Positions 42,622 through 51,374 of a stretch of DNA of 64,000 nt are shown piece by piece. The first letter of the stretch is position 1. Each line of letters begins with the position of its first letter. Made by a program: the position numbers and the translations under genes. Under the pieces are notes generated by a model, which was not told the origin of the DNA, searched no databases, and saw only the letters and a program-made list of their open reading frames with translations. Source of the stretch: Kribbella capetownensis. Its GTDB lineage: Bacteria > Actinomycetota > Actinomycetes > Propionibacteriales > Kribbellaceae. The stretch lies in contig NZ_SJKD01000007.1 in the NCBI RefSeq assembly GCF_004331485.1, positions 1-64,000 of the forward strand. The letters are read 5' to 3'.

Positions 42622-43308
42622 TCAGTCCCCCGACGCCAGCTTGATCCCGACGCCACGGACGCTGTGCAGGAACCGCGGCTCCGCGGCTGTCTCACCGAGC
42701 TTGCGCCGCAACCAGGACAGGTGAACGTCGACGGTCCGGTCGCCGCCGCCCCACGGCAGACCCCAGACCTCGGCCAGCAGTTCGCGCTTGCTCACCACGG
42801 CCCCCGGCCGGCGAGACAACGCCAGCAACAGGTCGAACTCCTTGCGCGTCAGGTCGACCGGCGAACCATCCACGGTGACCTCGCGACTGCGCGGATCGAT
42901 CCGCAACGCGCCCAGATCGACCGTCGACTCGCCTTGCTCGCCGCCTTGGCCGAGGCGTCGCAGTACGGCCCGGATCCGCGCGTCGATCTGGGCAGAACTG
43001 AAGGGCTTGATCACGTAGTCGTCCGCACCCGCGTCGAGCAGCCTCACCATGCTCGCGTCGTCGTCCCGCGCCGTTGCCACGATCACCGGTACGTCGGTCA
43101 CCGCGCGAACCATGGCCAACACGTCCCGGCCGTCCAGATCCGGCAGACCAAGATCCAGCAGCAGTACGTCGGGCCGATCGCGGGCGACCGCAGCCACGCC
43201 ATCGGCGCCGGCGGCGACGGCCGTGACGACATGCCCGGCCGCCGTCAGGGACTTGCCCAGCGACGTCCGGATCGCGTCATCGTCCTCGACGAGCAACACC
43301 CGCGCCAT
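42622..43308 (-). CDS. OmpR-family response regulator
   Basis: 228 residues: receiver domain with D52 (LLLDLGLPDLDG) and K in DDYVIKPFS, and a winged helix (LTRKEFDLLLALSRRPGAVVSKRELLAEVWG, DRTVDVHLSWLRRKLGE). Pairs with the kinase encoded immediately downstream. The pair is divergent from nothing close: a membrane protein gene precedes it on the same strand by 18 nt, so the three could be co-transcribed. Confidence 0.93.
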   Translation of the reverse strand: MARVLLVEDDDAIRTSLGKSLTAAGHVVTAVAAGADGVAAVARDRPDVLLLDLGLPDLDGRDVLAMVRAVTDVPVIVATARDDDASMVRLLDAGADDYVIKPFSSAQIDARIRAVLRRLGQGGEQGESTVDLGALRIDPRSREVTVDGSPVDLTRKEFDLLLALSRRPGAVVSKRELLAEVWGLPWGGGDRTVDVHLSWLRRKLGETAAEPRFLHSVRGVGIKLASGD

Positions 43309-43326
43309 CCGTTGAGCGTAGCTTTG

Positions 43327-43947
43327 TCACTCCAGTTGGAGCTGTGCCGGCGCTCGGACGCCGGTGCTGCGAAGTTCGAGGTTGGCGAGCCGCCCGATCA
43401 CGGTGGCGTCGCCCTCGCGCCAGGCGGTGACCGGGTCGTCGGAGATCTTCGCGAGCTTGTGCATGGGCTGGTTGGCCATCGCGCGCAGCGCGAACAACTG
43501 GAGGTCCGCGTCGCTGTCGATGAACTTCTGCGCCGCGGTCGCCCGCCGGGAGAACCGGATCCGCGGCGGCAGCCAGATCAGCAACGCCAGCAACACCGGC
43601 ATCCCGATCGTCACGCCGGCCAGGACGTACGCCAACTGCTCCACGGCGTGTGCCTGGTCCCGCCCGGCCTCGGCCAGCTTGCCCGCGGCCGCCGCGGCGC
43701 CGTCCACCGGCGACCGCAACTGGTCGCCGACCACCGGCACCTTGCCCATCGGCTCCGACAACCGGCGCAGGTCGCCCGCGAGCCCGTCACCCGCCTCGGC
43801 CGCCTTCCGTCCAGGCGCTCCGAGGGCGTTCGTGATCCGGAACACCAGCAGACCTGCCTCGACCCACAACCAGACCCAGCCCACCAGCAGCAGATCCCCC
43901 AGCACCTGCCGGAACCGCTGCGTCCCCACGTCGGAGTAGAGCTTCAC
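43327..43947 (-). CDS. Membrane protein with two helices, unknown
   Basis: 206 residues. Helix 1 about 17-37 (LLLVGWVWLWVEAGLLVF), an extracytoplasmic Ala/Gly-rich helical stretch (GRKAAEAGDGLAGDL..., DGAAAAAGKLAEAG), helix 2 about 107-127 (LAGVTIGMPVLLALLIWLP) and a cytoplasmic C-terminus with FIDSDADLQLFALRAMANQPMHKL. The family is common in actinobacteria but unnamed to my knowledge. Ends 18 nt before the response regulator. Confidence 0.7.
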   Translation of the reverse strand: MKLYSDVGTQRFRQVLGDLLLVGWVWLWVEAGLLVFRITNALGAPGRKAAEAGDGLAGDLRRLSEPMGKVPVVGDQLRSPVDGAAAAAGKLAEAGRDQAHAVEQLAYVLAGVTIGMPVLLALLIWLPPRIRFSRRATAAQKFIDSDADLQLFALRAMANQPMHKLAKISDDPVTAWREGDATVIGRLANLELRSTGVRAPAQLQLE

Positions 43948-43995
43948 CGCGCCATCCCTTCATCGGGCCGTTCATCGGCTCCGTGCGCGGTGAGA

Positions 43996-44817
43996 CTAGA
44001 GGGTCGTACGCAGATCCCAAAGCAACGGATAGTAACGAAGATCCAACCGGCTGCGCAGGTAGCCGGCGCCGGAAGAGCCGCCGGTGCCTGGTTTGGTGCC
44101 GATCATGCGCTCGACCATGACCACGTGCCGGGCCCGCCAGGCCGCCGCCAGCTCGTCGTGCTGGAGCAGGACCTCGGCGAGCTCCCAGACCGCGGCGTAG
44201 TGGCTGCGGTCACCGGCGACCTTGCGCAGCGCGTCCCGGACGGAGTCCTCGGTGCCGGTACCGAACCCGGCCTTCTCGAGGACGACGAGGAACGCGTCCC
44301 ACAGGGTCGGCTCCTCCAGCCGCCGGCCGAGACGCTCCTTCTCCACCTCGGTCAGGCCGCGGAACCGGCGGACGAACGACGGGTCCTTCGCCCCGGACAG
44401 GAACTCGATCTCGCGGAACTGCACCGACTGGAACCCGCTGGCCGGCGACAACCGGTGCCGGAACTCTCCGAAGTCCTGCGGGGTCATCGTCTCCAGGATG
44501 TCGACCTGCTGGGTGAGCGTGCGCTCGATCGTGTGCACGCGGCGGAGCAGGTGCTCGGCCAGCCACAGTTCGCCGGACAGCATCGCGTCCCGGGAGGCGG
44601 TCAGCTCGTGCAGGACCTGCTTGAACCACAGCTCGTAGACCTGGTGGATCGTGATGAACAGCAACTCGTCGTGCGCCGGTGGATCCGACTCGAGCCGCTG
44701 CTGGTCCAGCAGCTCGGCCAGCCGCAGGTAACTGCCGTACGTCAGCCGCCCGCCGGCCTCCCCGAAATGCACATCAACGCCATCCCACCGCCCCGCCACC
44801 CCGTCACCACTGCTCAT
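43996..44817 (-). CDS. kynA: Tryptophan 2,3-dioxygenase
   Basis: 273 residues, the normal size. It opens tryptophan to N-formylkynurenine using heme and oxygen. Active-site features: FITIHQVYELWFKQ (substrate-side His58), FQSVQFREIEFLSG (carboxylate-binding Arg), heme-ligand region RARHVVMVERMIG and the substrate loop GTKPGTGGSSGAGYL. No kynureninase or formamidase gene is adjacent, so it stands alone here. Confidence 0.95.
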   Translation of the reverse strand: MSSGDGVAGRWDGVDVHFGEAGGRLTYGSYLRLAELLDQQRLESDPPAHDELLFITIHQVYELWFKQVLHELTASRDAMLSGELWLAEHLLRRVHTIERTLTQQVDILETMTPQDFGEFRHRLSPASGFQSVQFREIEFLSGAKDPSFVRRFRGLTEVEKERLGRRLEEPTLWDAFLVVLEKAGFGTGTEDSVRDALRKVAGDRSHYAAVWELAEVLLQHDELAAAWRARHVVMVERMIGTKPGTGGSSGAGYLRSRLDLRYYPLLWDLRTTL

Positions 44818-44898
44818 GCGCCCGAGGGTAGCCGACGGGTGCGTGACCGGTCAGGGATTCGCTCGTTGGAGGTGGGGTACGCCGAAACGAGGAGTTGC

Positions 44899-45360
44899 AT
44901 GTCCGCCACGGTCGAGACGCCGCTGATCCCGGGACCGATCCAGGGACCGACCCGGGAAGAACCGCAGATCGAGGCGTTGCTGCTCGGGGACTACGGGTCC
45001 CTGGTCCACCTGGCCTATCTGATCCTCCCGCCTTCGATCAGCAGGTCACGGCGGATCGCCGCCGCCCACGCCGTCGTGCAGCGCGCGCTGCCGCCCGGGC
45101 TCCCGCTCCCGAGCGGCGACCCCCGGGAGTTCCTCCGCCTCCGCGTCGTCCAGGAAGCCGGCCGGCAGGCGTCGGCTCAGTCGATGCTCGATCGGCTCGG
45201 CGGTCTCTTCGCACCGGCCGACTCGCTGGGCTTCGAGCCCTGCGCGACGACGATCGACCGCACCACGATCCGCCGGCGCAACCGTCGCGGCCGCCGGCTG
45301 GCGATCGCCGTCACGCTCCCCCTCACCCTCGGCATCCTCGCGTCCCTGCTGCTGTCCTGA
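44899..45360 (+). CDS. Hypothetical protein with a C-terminal membrane anchor
   Basis: 153 residues from ATG 44899 after GAGGAG. The segment IEALLLGDYGSLVHLAYLILPPS and AAAHAVVQRALPPG resemble the N-terminal helices of sigma-like proteins from actinobacteria, but no promoter-binding region is visible. An Arg-rich stretch (IRRRNRRGRRL) precedes a final hydrophobic helix (AIAVTLPLTLGILASLLLS) and then the stop, a tail-anchored layout. Function unknown. Confidence 0.65.
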   Translation: MSATVETPLIPGPIQGPTREEPQIEALLLGDYGSLVHLAYLILPPSISRSRRIAAAHAVVQRALPPGLPLPSGDPREFLRLRVVQEAGRQASAQSMLDRLGGLFAPADSLGFEPCATTIDRTTIRRRNRRGRRLAIAVTLPLTLGILASLLLS

Positions 45361-45420
45361 CGCCTCTCGGGTTGTCCTGGGCAACGAACAGGCCCTGATC
45401 CGCTCGTCGGGTGCAGGTTC

Positions 45421-45469
45421 GGTCCAGGGTGCGTCCACCGCGGGTCCAAGGGTGGGTCCAGACGGTCCT
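45421..45469. repeat. Helically phased GGTCCA repeats
   Basis: Two 22-bp direct repeats (45421-45442 and 45443-45464), each holding two NGTCCA words, so that the words start at 45421, 45432, 45443, 45455 and (as GGTCCT) 45464, a spacing of about one helical turn. They lie 97 bp before the GTG at 45561, in the 200-bp gap after the hypothetical gene. They could bind an activator, but no regulator is adjacent. Confidence 0.5.
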
Positions 45470-45560
45470 GATTCCGGTTCGGACCGGCTGCCCAGGGTGG
45501 AAAGGTGGTTGGTGAGCCGGGCAACGGTCCCGCGAACCGACTTGACCTGGGGGTGAGCTG

Positions 45561-45654
45561 GTGGCGGATCCGATCGCCGACGAGCTGCAAGGGCTCGCCG
45601 GGACTGGGCTCTACCGGCGGAACGCCTTCCGGGTGAGCGGTCTGGTCGACCGGC
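45561..45654 (+). pseudogene. N-terminal gene fragment in a shifted frame
   Basis: GTG 45561 follows a GGGGGTGAG site and opens a frame with strong actinobacterial codon use (VADPIADELQGLAGTGLYRRN, then AFRVSGLVDRR). The motif YRRNAFRVSGL recalls the start of a conserved actinobacterial family in which VTGLPVDA follows. Good coding character in this frame is lost near 45,650 and picked up one frame over, so the reading frame appears broken here. Confidence 0.5.
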
Positions 45655-46524
45655 GTGGACCGGCGCACCGCCCGGCAGGTCGTGCAGCGGTTGCGCGCGG
45701 CCCTCGAGGTGGGCGCCGACCAGATCGCCATCCTGCTGAACAACTGCGCGGTCAAACTGCTCGACCGCGGCGAGGTGTCCGACGGCCGGGCCGACGATTG
45801 GCTCAACCGGGCGGCCGGCCCGGTGATCGACCCGCGGGACGCCGCGATCGTGTTCGGCGTCGTGCGCTGGGCTCAAGCCAGCCGACTACGACATCAACGA
45901 GGCCCATGCCGGGTCGCAGGCGTGGCTGTGGTTGTGGTCGCGGTTGTGGATGGCGGGATCGCCGTACTCGGCGGAGACGATGAACCGGTCGCTCAGCCGC
46001 CACAGGAGGTCCAGCCGACGTCGACACCGAGCGTGGACACGAGTGCGCAAGAGGAGGCCGCGGAGCTGGCCCGCAAGCTGGCTGCCCTGGAAGCGGAGCG
46101 ACAGGCGTCTGCTGCTGCGGTCGCGAACAAGCTGGAGCTGATCGAGCGCAAGGTCGCCGGACCTGGGGTGGTCGTGCAGAGGCTGTCGGGCGCGGTCCAC
46201 GTGCTCTTCGCCGAGGGTCTGTTCTCCGCCGGCACGGAGTTCGGACCGGACCGCCAGGACGCACTGGTTGCCCTAGGCAAACGACTGCCGGGCCTCGACG
46301 CCGCGATCACGGTGACCGGCTACTCGGTCGTCGTACCCGGGAGCAGCACGTCGGGCGGATCGCGTACGGCGCTCCTCCGCGCGCGCACCGCCACACAAGA
46401 GCTCAGCGCCGCATCGGGCCTCCCGCCCACCGCCTTCGCCATGCAGTCCGGCGACCAAGGCCGGCCCCCGTTCCGGAACGCCGCCCAGAACCGAACAGTC
46501 ACCCTCACCCTGACGCCACGCTAG
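45655..46524 (+). CDS. OmpA-like C-terminal domain protein, probably part of a frame-disrupted gene
   Basis: 289 residues if started at GTG 45655. Residues 1-72 (AILLNNCAVKLLDRGEVSDG, WLNRAAGPVIDPRDAAIVFG) look like the continuation of the fragment at 45561. Residues 75-90 (ASRLRHQRGPCR) use rare codons, and another frame over the same bases (LKPADYDINEAHAGSQAWLW) looks better, hinting at a second shift. From about 90 there is a hydrophobic helix (VAVVVVAVVDGGIAVLGG), a coiled coil (EEAAELARKLAALEAERQ) and an OmpA/MotB-like domain (FSAGTEFGPDRQDAL, NRTVTLTLTPR). The last part could be a functional envelope protein. Confidence 0.6.
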   Translation: MDRRTARQVVQRLRAALEVGADQIAILLNNCAVKLLDRGEVSDGRADDWLNRAAGPVIDPRDAAIVFGVVRWAQASRLRHQRGPCRVAGVAVVVVAVVDGGIAVLGGDDEPVAQPPQEVQPTSTPSVDTSAQEEAAELARKLAALEAERQASAAAVANKLELIERKVAGPGVVVQRLSGAVHVLFAEGLFSAGTEFGPDRQDALVALGKRLPGLDAAITVTGYSVVVPGSSTSGGSRTALLRARTATQELSAASGLPPTAFAMQSGDQGRPPFRNAAQNRTVTLTLTPR

Positions 46525-47333
46525 AGGCTGTGGCGGGAGAGGAAGTCGCGAACGGCGGTGTTGAACCGTTCTGGGTGCTCCATGCTCGGAACATGTGCGG
46601 CGTCGGGGAAATCCACTCGCTCAGCACCGTTGACTCCGACTGTCAGCAGGTCGGCGGACGCCTGCGTGCCGGTGGTGTCGAGCGCACCGATGACGACGAG
46701 CACCGGGCACGTGATGTCCTGGAGCCGGCCGGCGGCGGGAGGAGACAGCGGCAGGACCTGTGGCTCTTCTTCACTCCTCGTCTCGATCGCGTGGATCATC
46801 CGTCGGACGTGGTCGCGCACCGCCTCCGGTGCGCGCCCTTCGGGCTGCAACGGGCCGTCGGTCCAGAGATGCGTCTTCAGGTCGACCAGCGCGTCCCACT
46901 CCTTCGCCTGCCACAGCGCCTCGATACGGTCGAAGACTGCCGTCTGCGCCTGCGGCGCTTCATGCGACGAGCCGCTGACACCACCGCAGACCCAGACGAG
47001 GCCGGCGACTCGATCCGGCTCCTCCACGGTGAAGTCGAGGCTGTGCTGACCGCCGCGCGAGCAGCCGACGACCACCGTCCGCCCGATCTGCAGGTGGTCC
47101 AGCACAGCGCGAAGGTCGTCGACCGGGGAGAACTCGACCGCATCCGTTCTCGATCGCCCGAAACCCCGGCTGTCGAAACAGACCACGGTGTGGTCCGTCG
47201 CGAACTCAGCGACCTGCTGTTCCCACATGGTCAGATCCGCGATTCCCGCGTGCACGAAAACGATCGGCGGCCCGTGGCCGGTCCGTTCGAAGTAGAGCGC
47301 CCCACCGGGCACAGGTACATGGCCGCTGTCCAT
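46521..47333 (-). CDS. Alpha/beta hydrolase
   Basis: 270 residues: oxyanion-hole HAG (28-30), nucleophile Ser92 in GCSRGGQ, acid in VIGALDTTGT and catalytic His in FPDAAHVPSMEHPERF. The C-S-R at the elbow is the variant found in some haloperoxidase-like and carboxylesterase-type members. Start ATG 47333. Substrate unknown. It overlaps the OmpA-like gene end by 4 nt, tail-to-tail. Confidence 0.88.
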   Translation of the reverse strand: MDSGHVPVPGGALYFERTGHGPPIVFVHAGIADLTMWEQQVAEFATDHTVVCFDSRGFGRSRTDAVEFSPVDDLRAVLDHLQIGRTVVVGCSRGGQHSLDFTVEEPDRVAGLVWVCGGVSGSSHEAPQAQTAVFDRIEALWQAKEWDALVDLKTHLWTDGPLQPEGRAPEAVRDHVRRMIHAIETRSEEEPQVLPLSPPAAGRLQDITCPVLVVIGALDTTGTQASADLLTVGVNGAERVDFPDAAHVPSMEHPERFNTAVRDFLSRHSL

Positions 47334-47411
47334 CGGGCGAGCGTAACGATCCTCGGGACCCGCGGCGGCGGTGGGGTTCGCTGACGGATCGGTGGTGCCA
47401 TGATGTGCGGC

Positions 47412-47909
47412 ATGGAGCTGAAGCTGTCGGCGTCGTACGACGCCACCCCCGAGGAAGTGTTCGCGATCGTCACGGACGCCACCTTCCGCGAGCAGGCCTG
47501 CGAGAAGACCAAGGCGCTGTCGTACAACGTCGAGGTAGCCAAGTCCGGGAGCGACACGGTTGTCAAGGTCCGCCGGGAGATGCCGTCGGACGGCGTCCCG
47601 GACTTCGCCAAGAAGTTCGTCGGTGAGACGCTGACCCTGGTCCAGACCGAGACCTGGCACGCGGCCAAGGCGGACGGGTCCCGCGACGCCGACGTCTCCG
47701 GCGAGATCGTCAACACCCCGGTCACGCTCAGGGGCACCGCCAGCATCACCGGTGGCGGCGGTCAGGCCGTGCAGGCGATCGACCTGGACGTCAAGGTCGC
47801 CGTACCGCTGATCGGCAAGAAGATGGAGCCGTTCGTGGTGGACGCGATCCGGTCCGGCCTGCAGAAGGAGCATGAACTCGGCCGCGAGTGGCACAACGGC
47901 ACCAACTGA
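47412..47909 (+). CDS. DUF2505 family protein (START-like fold)
   Basis: 165 residues from ATG 47412 (MELKLSASYDATPEEVFAIVTD), which matches the family start; in-frame ATGs at 47400 and 47403 add up to four residues. The pattern of the opening, the central VGETLTLVQTETWHAAKADGS, and the closing helix PLIGKKMEPFVVDAIRSGL is that of DUF2505, a lipid-binding-like fold of unknown role in actinobacteria. Confidence 0.82.
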   Translation: MELKLSASYDATPEEVFAIVTDATFREQACEKTKALSYNVEVAKSGSDTVVKVRREMPSDGVPDFAKKFVGETLTLVQTETWHAAKADGSRDADVSGEIVNTPVTLRGTASITGGGGQAVQAIDLDVKVAVPLIGKKMEPFVVDAIRSGLQKEHELGREWHNGTN

Positions 47910-48040
47910 GGCTTCCCCGGGTCCCCGGCGGCGGGCGTCGTACGACGCCCGTTCCGGGGACTCGTGTGTCGCTACCCGGGGTGGCTCACCCGCGGTGGCA
48001 ATCTGAGGAGCGCGGGGTGCTCTTCGGAGGTGAGCCAGTC

Positions 48041-48250
48041 ATGCGGAAGCCAGTCTTTCGTCAGAAGGGTCAGCGCACGGAGCCGGGCGAGGAATCGCAG
48101 TTCTGCGTCTTCTGTGCCACGGTGATGCCGTTCGAGCGGATCGAGGCACCCGATCACCTGGTCGAGGAGCCCGACGAGTGGATCTGCGTGAAGTGCGGGT
48201 CCGCACTGCTGATCGATCCACCCTTGCAGGAGTTCCACCGCAGCGCCTGA
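48041..48250 (+). CDS. Small zinc-ribbon protein
   Basis: 69 residues with two CxxC knuckles, CVFC (about 22) and CVKC (about 50), separated by 24 residues, and no catalytic domain. GGAGGTGAG lies 6 nt before ATG 48041. Probably a zinc-binding accessory or nucleic-acid-related protein; no family named with confidence. Confidence 0.7.
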   Translation: MRKPVFRQKGQRTEPGEESQFCVFCATVMPFERIEAPDHLVEEPDEWICVKCGSALLIDPPLQEFHRSA

Positions 48251-48339
48251 CCAGCATGGTTCCTGGTTACAGACAAGGGCTCGTGTTCGGAAGATGTTCC
48301 CTCGGTTACTTGTTCGGTACGCGGGGTAACGTCCAGCGC

Positions 48340-48984
48340 ATGAGTCGCACCATACGGGGATTGGACGCCGAGCAACGGCGGGCCGAACGGCGTGAGCAGC
48401 TGCTGGATACGGCGCTCAATCTGTTCGCCACCAACGGCTATCTCGGCACGTCCATCGAGCAGATCTGCAGTACGGCGTACATCGGGACGAAGAGCTTCTA
48501 CGAGCTGTTCTCCAGCCGGGAGGAGTGCTACGTCGCCCTGTTGCGGCGGACCTCGGAACGGCTGCAGGAGCGGATGGCCGGCGTCGCCACGCAGGCAGCC
48601 GGCAACGAGCGGCAGGAGGCGCCGCGGCTGCTCGCCACCTTCGTGCACGAACTCGTCGACGACCCGCGCATCACCAAGGTCACCTTCGGGATGGCGTCCG
48701 GGATCTCCGAGGTGGCCGAGCGGCAGCGGCGGGCGAACCGGCGCTGGGCGGCCGGCTTCCTCGAGCAGCTCTGGGACCGGTACGACGGACCGCCCACCGG
48801 CCGGGATGCCTCCGACCAGCGGGCGGTTCGTCACAGCGTTGCGATCGGCCTCGTCGGCGGGTTGTTCGACCTGATCTCGGACTGGCTGCTGGACGCGAAC
48901 CTCAAGAACCAGCGCCAGATCGAAACCCTGATCGACGACCTGACCACCTTCTACATCACCGTCCGCCGAGGCCTCACCACCTAA
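48340..48984 (+). CDS. TetR-family transcriptional regulator
   Basis: 214 residues from ATG 48340 (MSRTIRGLDAEQRRAERREQ). The DNA-binding helices are LLDTALNLFATNGYLGTSIEQICSTAYIGTKSFYELFSSREECYVALL. The C-terminal half is all-helical with no conserved ligand site that I can read. An earlier in-frame start would overlap the zinc-ribbon gene. Target unknown; the PruA gene converges on it. Confidence 0.85.
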   Translation: MSRTIRGLDAEQRRAERREQLLDTALNLFATNGYLGTSIEQICSTAYIGTKSFYELFSSREECYVALLRRTSERLQERMAGVATQAAGNERQEAPRLLATFVHELVDDPRITKVTFGMASGISEVAERQRRANRRWAAGFLEQLWDRYDGPPTGRDASDQRAVRHSVAIGLVGGLFDLISDWLLDANLKNQRQIETLIDDLTTFYITVRRGLTT

Positions 48985-48991
48985 CCCACGC

Positions 48992-49085
48992 GCGGCCCCA
49001 CCAACTACAGCTTTTGCTTTTCTTTCCTTAGCCCTGGTGCGGCCCCACCAACTACTGCTTTTGCTTTCCTTCCTTCACCCCTGGT
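48992..49085. repeat. Two 47-bp imperfect direct repeats at the convergence of TetR and PruA
   Basis: Units 48992-49038 and 49039-49085 share GCGGCCCCACCAACTAC, a pyrimidine run based on GCTTTTGCTTT-C-TTCCTT, and CCCTGGT. The second copy supplies the PruA stop codon and last residues, so it probably arose by duplicating the 3' end of pruA. The pyrimidine runs may act in termination of the PruA-side or TetR transcripts. Confidence 0.8.
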
Positions 49086-50703
49086 GGGGGTACCGGTAGT
49101 CGGTCGGCGGCGCGAAGGTCTCCTTCATGGAACGCGGGCTGGCCCAGCGGATCAGGTTCCACATCGAGCCGGCCTTGTCGTTCGTCCCGGACGCGCGCGC
49201 ACCACCGAACGGCTGCTGTCCGACCACCGCACCGGTCGGCTTGTCGTTCACGTAGAAGTTCCCGGCCGCGAACCGCAGGTACTCCGCAGCCTCGGCGACC
49301 GCGTGCCGGTCCTGGGCGATCACGGCACCGGTCAGCCCGTACGGCGCGGAGTGCTCCATCCCCCGCAGCACGCTGTCGTAGTCGGCGTCGTCGTACACGT
49401 GCACGCCGAGGATCGGGCCGAAGTACTCGGTGCTGAAGATCTCGTCGGTCGGGTCGGCCGACACCAGCAGCGTCGGCCGGACGAAGTACCCCTCGCTGTC
49501 GTCATAGGTGCCACCGGCAACGACCTCGATCGAGTCGGTCGCCGCGGCCCGGTCCAGCGCCGCCTTGTGCTTGGCGAACGCGCGGTCGTCGATCACGGCG
49601 CCGATGAAGTTCGACAGGTCGGTGACGTCACCCATGGTCAGCGACTCGGTCTCGGCGACCAGGTCGTCGCGGATCCGGTCCCACACCGAGCGGGCGACGT
49701 ACGCCCGCGAAGCGGCCGAGCACTTCTGGCCCTGGTACTCGAACGCGCCGCGCACCATCGCGGTCTTCAGCACCGCCGGGTCCGCCGACGGGTGCGCCAG
49801 GATGAAGTCCTTGCCACCGGTCTCGCCGACCAGCCGCGGATAGGTCTTGTACGACGCGATGTTCGCGCCGACCGTGCCCCACAGGGACTGGAACGTCTTG
49901 GTCGAGCCGGTGAAGTGGATGCCGGCCAGATCCGGGTGGGTCAGCGCGGCCTTGCTCACCTCGAGGCCGTCACCGGTGACCAGGTTGATCACCCCGTCCG
50001 GCAGCCCCGCGGCCTCCAACAGCCGCATCGTCCAGTGCGCCGCGAACTGCTGCGTCGGCGACGGCTTCCAGACCACGGTGTTGCCCATCAGCGCGGGCGC
50101 GGTCGGCAGGTTGCCGGCGATCGCGGTGAAGTTGAACGGCGTGATCGCGTAGACGAAGCCCTCCAGCGGCCGGTAGTCGACCCGGTTCCACACCCCCGGC
50201 GACGAGATCGGCTGGTCGCTGACGATCTGCCGCGCGAACGCCACGTTGAACCGGAGGAAGTCGATCAGCTCACAGGCCGCGTCGATCTCGGCCTGCTGCA
50301 CGGTCTTCGACTGGCCGAGCATGGTGGCCGCGTTCAGGGTGTCGCGCCACGGACCGGACAGCAGGTCGGCCGCCTTCAGGAAGATCGCAGCGCGGTCGTC
50401 GAACGACAGCGAACGCCAGGACGGGGCCGCCGCCAGCGCCGCGACCACGGCCGCTCGGGCATCGGACTCGGTCGCGTTGCCCAGGGTGCCGAGCACGTGC
50501 GCGTGCCGGTGCGGCTGGACCACCTGGATCGACGTACCGCCACCCAACTTCTGCTCACCGCCGATGGTGCAGGTCAGGTCGATCGCGCCCGCCGACGTGA
50601 ACTCCTTGAGCTTCGCCTCCAGGCTCGCGCGCTCGGCTGATCCGGGAGCGTATCCCAACACTCTCTCATTGGCGGGCGTCGGAACGACGGTGACGGCATC
50701 CAT
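49075..50703 (-). CDS. pruA: L-glutamate gamma-semialdehyde dehydrogenase
   Basis: 542 residues, the normal length for the monofunctional delta-1-pyrroline-5-carboxylate dehydrogenase that makes glutamate in proline and arginine breakdown. Active-site E294 (LVGETGGKDF) and nucleophile C328 (YQGQKCSAASR) are present, with NAD segments HFTGSTKTF and ITPFNFTAIAGNLP. ATG 50703 follows GGAGCC. No proline dehydrogenase gene is adjacent on the same strand. Confidence 0.94.
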   Translation of the reverse strand: MDAVTVVPTPANERVLGYAPGSAERASLEAKLKEFTSAGAIDLTCTIGGEQKLGGGTSIQVVQPHRHAHVLGTLGNATESDARAAVVAALAAAPSWRSLSFDDRAAIFLKAADLLSGPWRDTLNAATMLGQSKTVQQAEIDAACELIDFLRFNVAFARQIVSDQPISSPGVWNRVDYRPLEGFVYAITPFNFTAIAGNLPTAPALMGNTVVWKPSPTQQFAAHWTMRLLEAAGLPDGVINLVTGDGLEVSKAALTHPDLAGIHFTGSTKTFQSLWGTVGANIASYKTYPRLVGETGGKDFILAHPSADPAVLKTAMVRGAFEYQGQKCSAASRAYVARSVWDRIRDDLVAETESLTMGDVTDLSNFIGAVIDDRAFAKHKAALDRAAATDSIEVVAGGTYDDSEGYFVRPTLLVSADPTDEIFSTEYFGPILGVHVYDDADYDSVLRGMEHSAPYGLTGAVIAQDRHAVAEAAEYLRFAAGNFYVNDKPTGAVVGQQPFGGARASGTNDKAGSMWNLIRWASPRSMKETFAPPTDYRYPHQG

Positions 50704-50840
50704 ACTGCGGGCTCCTCGATCTGGTGGTGTGGATCGTGCGGGTACGCCGTGCGGGTGGGCGGCGCGCTCGCTGGTGATACGAGCATGGTGCCACGACCGA
50801 CCACCTGAAACGAACCTGACCATGGACCTGACCAGGAGCT

Positions 50841-51374
50841 CTACTGGTCAGGTGAGGAAGCACCCGCCCCGCGCCTCAACATTTGTAGCATACGTTTCAC
50901 TCGAGCCGGCTCCGCCGTCGCCATTCCAGCAGCCATCACCAGCAGGTCGAGCGGGTCCACGTCCGCCCGCAGCCGACCGTCTCGCTGGGCTTGCCCCACC
51001 AGCCGTCCAACCGTCTCGACCATGGCCGCATGCCACTCCTCGTGGAGCTCCGACCGCCGCGCCGACGGCTCCAGGCTGCGCGCCAGATCCCCCTTCTCGG
51101 CCACGTGCCGGACGAAACGCTCCAGCCAATCGAACACGTCAACGCTGTCGTCGACCGCGCACAGCTCGGCGACCTCCTCGGCGTACACGGCGACGATCAG
51201 GTCGTCGCGGGTCGGGAAGTGGCGGTACAGCGTGGCGTTGCCGATCCGGGCGCGCCGAGCGATCTCGTCGAGAGGTGCCTGGGTGCCGAGCTCGACGAAG
51301 ACGGCCTGCGCGACCGCGACGAGCTGGTCGCGGTTCCGCTGGGCATCGGCACGCAGTGGCTTAAGTGGGGACAT
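50841..51374 (-). CDS. TetR-family transcriptional regulator
   Basis: 177 residues with the helix-turn-helix APLDEIARRARIGNATLYRHFPTRDDLIVAVYAEEV; C-terminal ligand domain about 70-177. Its start codon at 51374 lies within one of two related GGGGA/TCCC palindromic sites, so it should autoregulate. Divergent from the SnoaL/NTF2-like gene, its likely target. Confidence 0.87.
   Translation of the reverse strand: MSPLKPLRADAQRNRDQLVAVAQAVFVELGTQAPLDEIARRARIGNATLYRHFPTRDDLIVAVYAEEVAELCAVDDSVDVFDWLERFVRHVAEKGDLARSLEPSARRSELHEEWHAAMVETVGRLVGQAQRDGRLRADVDPLDLLVMAAGMATAEPARVKRMLQMLRRGAGASSPDQ

Noticed and set aside
42664..44898. Long plus-strand frame leading into the hypothetical gene at 44899
   Set aside because: The 5' part lies opposite three clear minus-strand genes; only the stretch from ATG 44899, with its own GAGGAG site, looks coding.
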